This document shows, one piece after another, positions 56,974 to 64,000 of a stretch of 64,000 nt of DNA. The notes below the pieces were generated by a model. It did no database searches, had not been told where the DNA came from, and worked only from the letters and a program-made list of their open reading frames with translations. Position 1 is the first letter of the stretch; each line of letters opens with the position of its first letter. The position numbers and the translations under genes were made by a program. Origin of the DNA: Hyphomicrobiales bacterium (GTDB lineage Bacteria; Pseudomonadota; Alphaproteobacteria; Rhizobiales; RI-29); the NCBI GenBank assembly GCA_016125495.1, contig WGLQ01000008.1:124001-188000 (forward strand), read 5' to 3'.

Positions 56974-57585
56974 TTATTCCGGTTGCAGCGCCACCCACTC
57001 GCGCGGATTGCGGTACGACTGGCGCTTGATGAACTGGTAGACCGTTTGGCTCCACGGAAGGATCGCGGCGTTGCGGTTGTCGAGAACGAAATCCCCCTCC
57101 GCGCCACGCGCCACCAGAACGGCATGCCCCTCGCCCGCTTCGTCGATGACCACGGCGATGAGCAAAGCGCTCGCCGGCCAGCCGCGGTCCATCAGCAACC
57201 GCCGCTTGAGCAACACATAGTCCTCGCAGTCGCCGAACGTGCGCGGCAGAGCCCAACGCTCGCGGATCCCGTAGACCGCCCTGTCGGATGCCGGCCAGAC
57301 GGTGCGGTTGACGACGTCATTGACCTCCTCGAGATCCTTCCAGCGGGCGTTGTCGAGCGAAAAGCGCCGATGGCTGACCGCCGCGCCGATGCATTCGCCC
57401 GGTTGCTCGCGGCAGAAGGCGACGAAGCCGAACGGCGCCGTTGTCGGCCCGAAGCTGCGCTGGAACGCCTCGGCCGCGGGCACGTTCCGCAAGCCATGCG
57501 GCTCGCTGGCAAGCCCTTCGGCGAACGCCGCCGAAAGCGCGAGCCAGAGCACGCACGCGCCCGCCATTTGCCACTGGAACTTCAT
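56974..57585 (-). CDS. Exported transglutaminase-like cysteine proteinase (BTLCP family)
   Basis: A 203-residue exported protein. The leader (FQWQMAGACVLWLALSAAFA) is followed by FGFVAFCREQPGECIGA with two cysteines, and then a transglutaminase-like domain. The apparent triad is Cys120 (FGDCEDYVLLKRRLL), His154 (EGHAVLVAR) and Asp169 (VLDNRNAAI). This matches the bacterial transglutaminase-like cysteine proteinase family (DUF920, related to LapG, which cleaves surface adhesins). No LapD or LapA homologue is next to it, although a large autotransporter is elsewhere in the window. The ATG at 57585 is preferred over a GTG four codons upstream. Confidence 0.88.
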   Translation of the reverse strand: MKFQWQMAGACVLWLALSAAFAEGLASEPHGLRNVPAAEAFQRSFGPTTAPFGFVAFCREQPGECIGAAVSHRRFSLDNARWKDLEEVNDVVNRTVWPASDRAVYGIRERWALPRTFGDCEDYVLLKRRLLMDRGWPASALLIAVVIDEAGEGHAVLVARGAEGDFVLDNRNAAILPWSQTVYQFIKRQSYRNPREWVALQPE

Positions 57586-57733
57586 CGCCCCCCGCACAAC
57601 GCCCTTTGCTTTGCAAGGAAGCTAGCATGGGGCAGTTTCCAGGCCACAAAGACGATCGATGCCCTTTGATGGAAATTCGATCCGATCGCAAGGACAGGCG
57701 CAGCCGGCCAGCACCCGCCGCCCGTCCCGGGCC

Positions 57734-59077
57734 TCAGCGCAGGAACGCCTCCTCGAACGGGAACGTGGTGAGGTTCTCATAACCCGTCTCCGTGATGACG
57801 ACCTGGTCCTCGAGCTTGATGCCACAGGGACCGCCCACCTCGCCGAAATAAACCTCCACGCAGAGCGCCTGCCCCACCTCGAGCACGCCGTCGTAACCGG
57901 AAGACTGGATATCCTCCGGATAGCGGATGGCGGGATACTCGTCGCAGAGCCCGACCCCGTGGAAGACGACGCCGTAGCGCTGATGGCGATATTTCTCCTG
58001 CAAGGGTTGCGCCTTGCGGCTGAGTTCGAGAAAGCCGACGCCCGGCCTCAGGAGTTCCATGTTGGTCCGGATGTGATCGAGCGCCTCGCGGTAGAGCTGC
58101 TTTTCGTAGGGGGTCGGCTCCTGGTCGCCGACCTTCCACGTCCGGCTGATGTCGGAGCAATAACCGTAGGGGCCGATGAGGTCGGTATCGAAGGCGAGGA
58201 TGTCGCCGTCCTGGAGGATGCGCGGTCCCGCCTCCTGGAACCAGGGGTTGGTGCGCGGGCCGGACGCCAGGATGCGTGTTTCGATCCACTCGCCGCCGCG
58301 AATGTGGTTGCCGCGCTGCAGCTCGGCCCACATGTCGACCTCGGTGACGCCAGGCCTTATGACCGCCTTCATCTCCCACATGGCCGCCTCGCAGGCCGCC
58401 ACCGCGCAGCGCAGCGCGTTGATCTCGTTGGCGTCCTTCACCGAGCGCGCATGTTCGGTCACCTCCTGACCATCCTTGATCTCGATGCCGAGCGCCTCGA
58501 GCGACTTTTCGCCCTGGTATTCCATCTTGTCCACGGCGAGCCGCCGGTTGCTGCCCCCGTGCGCACGCATCAGCGCATCGATCTCCTCGGCAAAGCGCAT
58601 GGCATGCTCGACCACCCGGTCGCCGCTCTCGAAGTAGAAGAAGCTCGCCCCGTGCCTGATCTCGCGCACCAGCGGCAAATGGGCCGAAAGATGGTCGCAG
58701 TTGTGGAAATCCCAGAGCACGACATAGCCGTCGGCCGAGATGAAGGCCGCCCGGCACGGGTTGTGCGCGATCCAGAGCTGCATGTTGGTGGTGTCGGTGG
58801 CGTAGCGGATGTTCAAGGGATCGAAAAGCAGCAGACCCGCATAGTCGCGCCTGCGCAATTCGCCGACGAGCCGCGAGAGCCGGTAGCTGCGAAGCGCCTC
58901 GAGATTTGGCGGCGTTATGCCTCGGGCGGCCCATTCCGCGAAGGCAAGGTCGGTCGGCCCGATCTCGACCCGGTCGTTGTCGTTCGGCGAGCCATCCGGC
59001 AGCACGGCAGCGGCCGTGACGCGCCGTCGTGTCGGATCGATCTTGCGGTTGCTGATGGAAAAAGTGGAGTGAACCAT
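57734..59077 (-). CDS. dddP: DddP-type DMSP lyase candidate (M24 fold)
   Basis: A 447-residue M24 (pita-bread) protein. It resembles DddP dimethylsulfoniopropionate lyase throughout: NDNDRVEIGPTDLAFAEWAA at residues 32-51, FDPLNIRYATDTTNMQLW at 85-102, RTNPWFQEAGPRI at 275-287, and EDQVVITETGYENLTTFPF near the end. Metal ligands expected from DddP structures are all present: Asp297, Asp299, Asp309, His373, Glu408 and Glu423. DddP splits DMSP into dimethyl sulfide and acrylate; related M24 proteins are peptidases or ectoine hydrolases, which lack these DddP-specific blocks. No signal peptide. The gene stands alone between unrelated genes; no acrylate genes (acuI, acuK) are nearby. Confidence 0.85.
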   Translation of the reverse strand: MVHSTFSISNRKIDPTRRRVTAAAVLPDGSPNDNDRVEIGPTDLAFAEWAARGITPPNLEALRSYRLSRLVGELRRRDYAGLLLFDPLNIRYATDTTNMQLWIAHNPCRAAFISADGYVVLWDFHNCDHLSAHLPLVREIRHGASFFYFESGDRVVEHAMRFAEEIDALMRAHGGSNRRLAVDKMEYQGEKSLEALGIEIKDGQEVTEHARSVKDANEINALRCAVAACEAAMWEMKAVIRPGVTEVDMWAELQRGNHIRGGEWIETRILASGPRTNPWFQEAGPRILQDGDILAFDTDLIGPYGYCSDISRTWKVGDQEPTPYEKQLYREALDHIRTNMELLRPGVGFLELSRKAQPLQEKYRHQRYGVVFHGVGLCDEYPAIRYPEDIQSSGYDGVLEVGQALCVEVYFGEVGGPCGIKLEDQVVITETGYENLTTFPFEEAFLR

Positions 59078-59234
59078 GGCTCGGGCCCTCGCGAATAGCG
59101 TACGATGATGCTAGTCGCCGGTCGCGTGCCGTGCGTGTCCTTCTGCGACACGATGCGGTCCAGGGCGACGGTCGCCCGCCGTTGCCTCCGGATGCGGGTA
59201 GCGCGCCGGCCGGGCGAGCATGGAGATCTGGGTC

Positions 59235-59693
59235 ATGGATGCCAGCCTGATCGTTTTCCTCGCCCTGGTCGCGCTGGTCGCGCTCTCCGGCGTCTTCTTT
59301 GCGCCCGGCGCCTGGTACGACAGCCTCTCCAAGCCGTCATGGACACCGCCCGGTTGGCTCTTCGGGCCCGCCTGGACGATCCTCTACATCATGATCGCCA
59401 TCGCCGGCTGGCTGGTCTGGGCGGTCGCGCCCGTCTCCTCGGCCATGGCCTTCTGGGTGGCGCAGCTCATTTTCAATGCCGCCTGGTCGTGGCTCTTCTT
59501 CGGCCTCAAGCGCATGGACCTCGCGCTCGGCGACATCGCGTTCATGGTCGCGGCCATCGTCGGCTTCATCGGCACGGCATGGCCGGTCTCCGAGACCGCG
59601 GCATTGCTGTTCGTGCCGTATCTCCTTTGGGTGCTCTTTGCCGGCAGCCTCAACGCCAGCATCTGGATGCGCAACGCCCCCCGACGTCGCTGA
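59235..59693 (+). CDS. tspO: TspO/MBR-family membrane protein
   Basis: A 152-residue protein with five hydrophobic spans and the family signature: GAWYDSLSKPSWTPPGWLFGPAWTILYIMIA at about 30-60, LIFNAAWSWLFFGLKRMDLAL near 84-104, and LLFVPYLLWVLFAGSLNASIW near the C-terminus. TspO binds porphyrins and related ligands in the outer or cytoplasmic membrane and modulates pigment or stress genes in Rhodobacter. GGAG lies nine bases before the ATG at 59235; an ATG at 59220 is a possible alternative. Confidence 0.95.
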   Translation: MDASLIVFLALVALVALSGVFFAPGAWYDSLSKPSWTPPGWLFGPAWTILYIMIAIAGWLVWAVAPVSSAMAFWVAQLIFNAAWSWLFFGLKRMDLALGDIAFMVAAIVGFIGTAWPVSETAALLFVPYLLWVLFAGSLNASIWMRNAPRRR

Positions 59694-59888
59694 CGGACCA
59701 CGGACCTCCCGATCATCACCCGTTCGCCGGTCGCCGCCCAGCGCAGCGCCCGCCCGATGCCGCGCGCCACCTGCAACCGCCGCGGAAACTCCATCGCACC
59801 ACCATAAAATCATCGCGAAGCTACGGTGGGTTAATCGGGGGCTGATAGCGATGTTGGCGGTTGTCCGCCGAAAGCTCGGGTTCTTGTC

Positions 59889-60611
59889 ATGCGTAGCCCC
59901 CTTGCAGCGCTCCTCGGTCCGTCGCGTGCCCGATCGGCCGCGCTTGCACTGCTGATCGCGGCTCCATTGAGCAGTGTGTCCGACGTGGCCATCGCCGAAA
60001 TAGGCGACGTCAGTTCGCTGCCGCCGAGTGCCCGCTTCCGCGATGCCGTGAGCTTCGAGAAGGACGGCTGGGTCCCGCTCCTTTCGAACAACACCGTCTA
60101 CCACTGCTCGGGATATGGCTGCCGGACGCGGCGCACCTTCACGTTCACCGCCAGTGACATCATCGAACTTGCGATCATCATGGCCGCCGCGCTCGATGAA
60201 CCGAGCGCCGAGGCGGAACGCCAAGCCATCGCAACGGCCGTCGCCTGGATGGAGGCCCGCGTCGGCAGGTCCCTCGGCACCGACCGCGACATCGCGAGCA
60301 TCGGCCTCATGACGGCCGGTGACCCCGGCCAACACGATTGTGTCGACGAGGCGCGCAACACCGCCGCCTATCTTGCCGTGCTTGGCTCGAACGGCCTCAT
60401 CCGTCATCACGGACCGGGACAGATCGTCAACCGGGGTGGCCTGCTCTCGGGCGCCTTTCCGCATTACGGGGTGGTGATGCGGGAGGAGGGCTCACGGCGC
60501 TACTGGGCTGTCGACTCGGGCGTCGGCGGCAACGGCGCCAAGCCGCGCATCGAGCCGGCACGCCAGTGGTTCGCGCGCGGCAACACCAGCCTGCCGGCCC
60601 GTTTTCAATAG
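59889..60611 (+). CDS. Exported protein with a putative Cys-His-Asp triad, unknown
   Basis: A 240-residue exported protein; the leader covers about 14-36 (SAALALLIAAPLSSVSDVAIA). Cys73 and Cys78 lie in YHCSGYGCRTR. The second half has Cys151 in PGQHDCVDEARNTAAYL, His192 in AFPHYGVVMREE and Asp209 in YWAVDSGVGGNG. The order Cys, His, Asp with these spacings is that of transglutaminase/papain-like enzymes, so a cysteine protease or related hydrolase fold is inferred. I do not recognise a named family. The upstream start ATG at 59889 is followed directly by the leader. Confidence 0.65.
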   Translation: MRSPLAALLGPSRARSAALALLIAAPLSSVSDVAIAEIGDVSSLPPSARFRDAVSFEKDGWVPLLSNNTVYHCSGYGCRTRRTFTFTASDIIELAIIMAAALDEPSAEAERQAIATAVAWMEARVGRSLGTDRDIASIGLMTAGDPGQHDCVDEARNTAAYLAVLGSNGLIRHHGPGQIVNRGGLLSGAFPHYGVVMREEGSRRYWAVDSGVGGNGAKPRIEPARQWFARGNTSLPARFQ

Positions 60612-60850
60612 TCCCCTCGACACTCGACATATGCATTTTCCGCCTGAGTGGGGCGGTGAGGCATGCCATCGGCCGCCTTGCTGGCGCGCCCGAGGAGGCT
60701 CATCTGCTTTCCCACCCGGCTCTGGTCTCGGAATGCTGGTTCCGACGTTGCCGGCGAAAGTGCTGCTGACCGAGCGCGACGGTCGTTCGCGCGATCGCCA
60801 GGTGCGGCCCAGGCGGCCGCTCCCAGTTGGCGCAGTCGGACACAACGCAT

Positions 60851-61306
60851 ATGTTCGAGGCCCATGGTCTTGAAGTTTCGATCGCGGCCGCCTTCGCGAC
60901 CGCCGCGATCTACGCCCTTGCCCGCCGAGCACTTCACCGTTCGGATTTGCCCGCGCTCCTCGGATCGGATGCCACCGCCATGGCGCTGGCGTTCCTGACC
61001 GTGGCCGCCATATCGGCGAACATGTCGTGGCTGACTTGGTCGATCGGTGACCTCATCGGTGACGGTTTCACGAGCTTCGTATTGGCATTCGCCGTTCACC
61101 TGGGGGCATTTGCCGTTGCACTCGCCACGATCAGGGCGACGCGAAGTGGTGGGCCGGAGTTGACCCGCGCGCGGCACGGCGACGGCGCCGTAGCGGCGGC
61201 AGGTGGCCCGGGATCGGCCCCGTCCAGAGAGGGCCTCTCGGCCGGCACGCCAACCGATCGAACAACCGACGGTGGCGGCCAGCCGCCGCGCCGCAAGGCG
61301 GCGTGA
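60851..61306 (+). CDS. Predicted three-span membrane protein, unknown
   Basis: A 151-residue protein. Hydrophobic spans cover about residues 7-25 ([16 protein letters not shown]), 43-62 (ATAMALAFLTVAAISANMSW) and 72-93 (GFTSFVLAFAVHLGAFAVAL). The last 55 residues are polar, Gly/Arg/Asp-rich and probably disordered. Codon use fits the neighbours. I recognise no family. The ATG at 60851 is chosen; a TTG at 60827 would add eight residues and lacks a good ribosome binding site. Confidence 0.5.
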   Translation: MFEAHGLEVSIAAAFATAAIYALARRALHRSDLPALLGSDATAMALAFLTVAAISANMSWLTWSIGDLIGDGFTSFVLAFAVHLGAFAVALATIRATRSGGPELTRARHGDGAVAAAGGPGSAPSREGLSAGTPTDRTTDGGGQPPRRKAA

Positions 61307-61428
61307 GGCAACACCGGCCTGCCACTCGGTGAGGCGATCGAACGTTCTTCGTGGGCCCGACTTACCGCGACGCCAATTGATCCGACGTCGCGTATGGGCG
61401 TTCGGCACGCCCAACACGAGCCCTCACG

Positions 61429-61692
61429 CTACAGCCATTTGCAGACGCGTTGGCGACCGGCCGCCGAGCCACCTGTGCAGCGAAGTCGGCGACCGCACGG
61501 GTGGCGCCCTGTGACGGTTTGGCCCGTCGAGATCGCACCGCGGGGCCAGATCGTCAAACTGGCCTCGAGCGGATCGGCGGGGCAGCTGGCGCCATGCGCG
61601 CCGCCAGGTCCCATCGTCAATCCAAGCAATGTGCCGAAGAGAGCGGCGGCAATCAAATTCCGGTTCAAATTCCTGCGGATGTCGACAACCAT
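61429..61692 (-). CDS. Small secreted cysteine-containing protein, unknown
   Basis: An 87-residue protein. A basic start (MVVDIRRNLNRN) and hydrophobic core (LIAAALFGTLLGLTMG) form a likely signal peptide, with cleavage near GAHGA. The mature part of about 53 residues has four cysteines, three of them in GRHPCGRRLRCTGG and the end RVCKWL, so disulfides are likely. AGGTG lies seven bases before the ATG at 61692. I do not know a family name. It is the only supported gene on this strand in the 61.3-62.0 kb gap. Confidence 0.5.
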   Translation of the reverse strand: MVVDIRRNLNRNLIAAALFGTLLGLTMGPGGAHGASCPADPLEASLTIWPRGAISTGQTVTGRHPCGRRLRCTGGSAAGRQRVCKWL

Positions 61693-62047
61693 CGATTGGC
61701 ACCTTTGAAAACAAGGTTGGCACGACACCGACAACCGAGACCCAATAATACCCTATCGCCAATGCGATCCAGCCTTCGGATGATCGGCATCGCGATTTTT
61801 CATCTTGGACCCTGTCACAATCAAGAGGGCAGGCTCGCCGCTCCCGTGTCCACGCGCTGGTCCGCCGCGGGCGTTCAGCCATTGCCCGATACTTGCGGTC
61901 GCTTGCAGTGCGTGGCAGAACGACACCCGCCCAGCCGGTCCGCATTTCAGCATGCCGACCCGGGGCCTGCCGAAACCCCTTACCCGCTTCGTAGGCGGGA
62001 GTGAGAGAGGAGGGCGCCGCGAAACCATAAGCGGCCGCCGATCACCC
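61693..62047. other. Intergenic region before thrS
   Basis: About 355 bases between the divergent small secreted protein gene and thrS. The left part (61725-61820) is less GC-rich and may hold promoters. GAGAGAGGAGGG at about 62005 lies 30-40 bases before the thrS ATG, too far to be its ribosome binding site. I see no T-box or other recognisable leader. Confidence 0.35.
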
Positions 62048-64000
62048 ATGCCAGATATCACCATCACCTTCCCCGACGGCAACTCCCGCAGCGTGCCGGC
62101 CGGTACGACCGGTGCCGCGCTCGCGGCCATGATCTCGAAATCGCTCGCCAAGAAGGCGGTCGCCATGACCGTCGACGGCGTCCTCGCCGATCTCGCCGAT
62201 CCGATCGAAGCCAACGCAGCGATCAAGATCGTCACGCGCACCGACCCCGAGGCCCTCGAACTCATCCGCCACGACTGCGCGCACGTGCTCGCCGAAGCGG
62301 TACAGGAACTCTGGCCCGGCACCCAAGTGACCATCGGCCCGGTGATCGAGAACGGCTTTTATTACGACTTCGCGCGCGATGAACCATTCTCGCCGGCGGA
62401 CTTCGTGGTGATCGAGGCGAAAATGCGCGAAATCATCAAGCGCAACGCGCCTTTCGCCAAGGAGGTCTGGTCACGCGCGAAAGCACGCAAGGTGTTCGCC
62501 GAAAAGGGGGAGGCCTACAAGGTCGAGCTGGTCGATGCGATCCCCGAGGACCAGGACCTCAAGATCTACAGCCAGGGCAGCTGGTTCGACCTCTGCCGGG
62601 GCCCGCACATGACCTCGACCGGTCAGATCGGCGATGCCTTCAAGCTGCAGCGCGTCGCGGGCGCCTATTGGCGCGGCGATGCCGCGAACGCCATGCTCCA
62701 GCGCATCTACGGCACCGCGTTCGCTTCCAAGGAGGACCTCGCGGCCCATCTCCACATGCTGGAGGAGGCTGAAAAGCGGGACCATCGCCGCCTCGGGCGC
62801 GAAATGGACCTCTACCACTTCCAGGACGAAGGCCCCGGCACCGTCTTCTGGCACGCCAAGGGCTGGACGCTCTTTCAGGCCCTCGTCGGCTACATGCGCC
62901 GGCGCCTCGCCGGCGACTACCAGGAAGTGAATGCCCCCCAGGTGCTCGACAAGTCGCTCTGGGAGACTTCGGGCCACTGGGGTTGGTATCAGGACAACAT
63001 GTTCGCGGTGAAGTCGGCCTCCGCCTTCGAGAACCCGCGCGACGAGGAGCGCGACCAGCGCGTGTTCGCCCTCAAACCGATGAACTGCCCCGGCCACGTG
63101 CAGCTCTTCAAGTTCGGCCTCAAGAGCTACCGCGACCTGCCGGTGCGGCTCGCCGAGTTCGGCGTCGTGCACCGCTACGAAGCCTCCGGCGCCCTGCACG
63201 GCCTCATGCGCGTTCGTGCCTTCACCCAGGACGATGCCCACGTCTTCTGCACCGAGGCCCAGCTCGAGGCCGAGGTGCTGAAGATCAACGACCTCATGAT
63301 GTCGGTCTATGAGGATTTCGGCTTCGGCGAGGTGGTGGTCAAGCTCGCGACGCGGCCGGAAAAGCGTGTCGGCACGGACGCCATGTGGGACCACGCCGAG
63401 GCGATCCTGCGCAAGGTGCTCGCGCGCATGGCCGAGGCCTCCGGAGGGCGCATCAAGACAGGCATCAACGAGGGCGAAGGCACCTTCTACGGGCCGAAAT
63501 TCGAGTATACGCTCCGCGATGCCATCGGCCGCGAGTGGCAGTGCGGAACGACGCAGGTCGATTTCAATCTCCCCGAACGCTTCGGCATCTTCTACGTCGA
63601 TGCGAACGGGGAAAAGAAACAGCCGGTGATGATCCACCGCGCGATCTGCGGCTCCCTCGAGCGCTTCCTCGGCATCCTGATCGAGAGCACCGGCGGCAGC
63701 CTGCCGCTCTGGCTCGCGCCCGTGCAGGCGGTCGTTGCGACCATCGTATCGGACGCGGATGATTATGCGCGTGAGGTCGCAGGCGAATTGCGTGCCGCCG
63801 GCCTCAGGGTCGAGACGGACCTCAGGAACGAAAAGATCAACTACAAGGTGCGCGAGCACTCCCTCGCCAAAGTGCCGGTGCTGCTCGTTGCCGGCAAGCG
63901 CGAGGCTGAAGAGCGCACGCTCTCGATCCGTCGGCTCGGCTCGCGCGACCAGGAAAGCGCTTCGCTCGAAGATGTCGTCGCCATGCTGACGGGCGAGGCA
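62048..64000 (+). CDS. thrS: Threonyl-tRNA synthetase, partial (3' end beyond window)
   Basis: The first 651 codons of a class II synthetase, nearly complete. The TGS domain covers residues 1-60 ([18 protein letters not shown]). The editing domain follows, with [16 protein letters not shown] (usually HSCAHLLA) and the later DLCRGPHM. The catalytic core has [13 protein letters not shown] with the zinc Cys, [13 protein letters not shown] with a zinc His, [13 protein letters not shown], and [19 protein letters not shown], which carries the third zinc ligand. The anticodon-binding domain runs to the window edge. Editing clears Ser-tRNA-Thr. A TCACCC context precedes the ATG without a clear Shine-Dalgarno. 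Confidence 0.96.
   Translation, partial: MPDITITFPDGNSRSVPAGTTGAALAAMISKSLAKKAVAMTVDGVLADLADPIEANAAIKIVTRTDPEALELIRHDCAHVLAEAVQELWPGTQVTIGPVIENGFYYDFARDEPFSPADFVVIEAKMREIIKRNAPFAKEVWSRAKARKVFAEKGEAYKVELVDAIPEDQDLKIYSQGSWFDLCRGPHMTSTGQIGDAFKLQRVAGAYWRGDAANAMLQRIYGTAFASKEDLAAHLHMLEEAEKRDHRRLGREMDLYHFQDEGPGTVFWHAKGWTLFQALVGYMRRRLAGDYQEVNAPQVLDKSLWETSGHWGWYQDNMFAVKSASAFENPRDEERDQRVFALKPMNCPGHVQLFKFGLKSYRDLPVRLAEFGVVHRYEASGALHGLMRVRAFTQDDAHVFCTEAQLEAEVLKINDLMMSVYEDFGFGEVVVKLATRPEKRVGTDAMWDHAEAILRKVLARMAEASGGRIKTGINEGEGTFYGPKFEYTLRDAIGREWQCGTTQVDFNLPERFGIFYVDANGEKKQPVMIHRAICGSLERFLGILIESTGGSLPLWLAPVQAVVATIVSDADDYAREVAGELRAAGLRVETDLRNEKINYKVREHSLAKVPVLLVAGKREAEERTLSIRRLGSRDQESASLEDVVAMLTGEA

Noticed and set aside
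62048-62290. T-box or threonine attenuator before thrS
   Set aside because: No leader with clustered threonine codons and no T-box-like sequence upstream; such control is not expected in this lineage.

Overview
The window reads as chromosomal DNA of a GC-rich alphaproteobacterium, most likely of the order Hyphomicrobiales (Rhizobiales). The evidence is gene content and order: purC-purS-purQ beside a DUF1476 (ATPase zeta subunit) gene; trpG-trpD-trpC-moaC-moeA-lexA-comEC-gltX-gltA; an lpx/bam cluster that uses LpxI and has no skp; cysE followed by a DUF3126 gene; and an alphaproteobacterial LexA box (GAAC-N7-GAAC). No tool was run, so the taxonomic placement is inference.

Layout. 1-6.3 kb: a partial MttB-family methyltransferase gene, a small membrane protein, purine genes with an unannotated 45-residue membrane microprotein between purS and purQ, the F1-ATPase inhibitor zeta subunit, an HpcH/HpaI aldolase, a TrmH-type rRNA methyltransferase and tRNA-Thr(TGT). 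6.3-8.8 kb: an accessory patch directly after the tRNA, with a tandem 25-bp repeat like an insertion-sequence end, an acid-sugar dehydratase-like enolase-superfamily gene and a decayed LysR gene. 8.9-12.1 kb: a type Va autotransporter with an extremely glycine-rich passenger. 12.5-24 kb: sixA, tryptophan and molybdopterin genes, lexA, comEC, gltX, gltA.

24-39.4 kb is one long minus-strand block. In transcription order it is rpsB-tsf (closed by a clear terminator), then pyrH-frr-uppS-cdsA-dxr-rseP-bamA-lpxD-fabZ-lpxA-lpxI-lpxB. It joins translation, isoprenoid and phospholipid precursors, outer-membrane protein assembly and lipid A synthesis. 39.6-45.2 kb is the rod-shape operon mreB-mreC-mreD-mrdA-rodA. 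45.4-53.5 kb holds a DUF3095 cyclase-like gene, leuA behind a leucine-rich leader peptide, a PhzF-like gene, a secreted amidase, a large secreted coiled-coil protein, yidD and a metallo-beta-lactamase-fold hydrolase.

53.7-64 kb holds a small membrane protein paired with a cold-shock-like domain protein, a classical CspA, cysE, DUF3126, two secreted proteins with apparent Cys-His-Asp triads, a full-length DddP-type DMSP lyase candidate, a TspO/MBR protein, further small membrane or secreted proteins, and the first 651 codons of thrS.

The most notable observations are the DddP homologue with all six expected metal ligands, the purS-purQ microprotein, the leuA leader peptide, the glycine-rich autotransporter, the cold-shock-like neighbour of cspA, and several TTG starts fixed by strong Shine-Dalgarno sequences.
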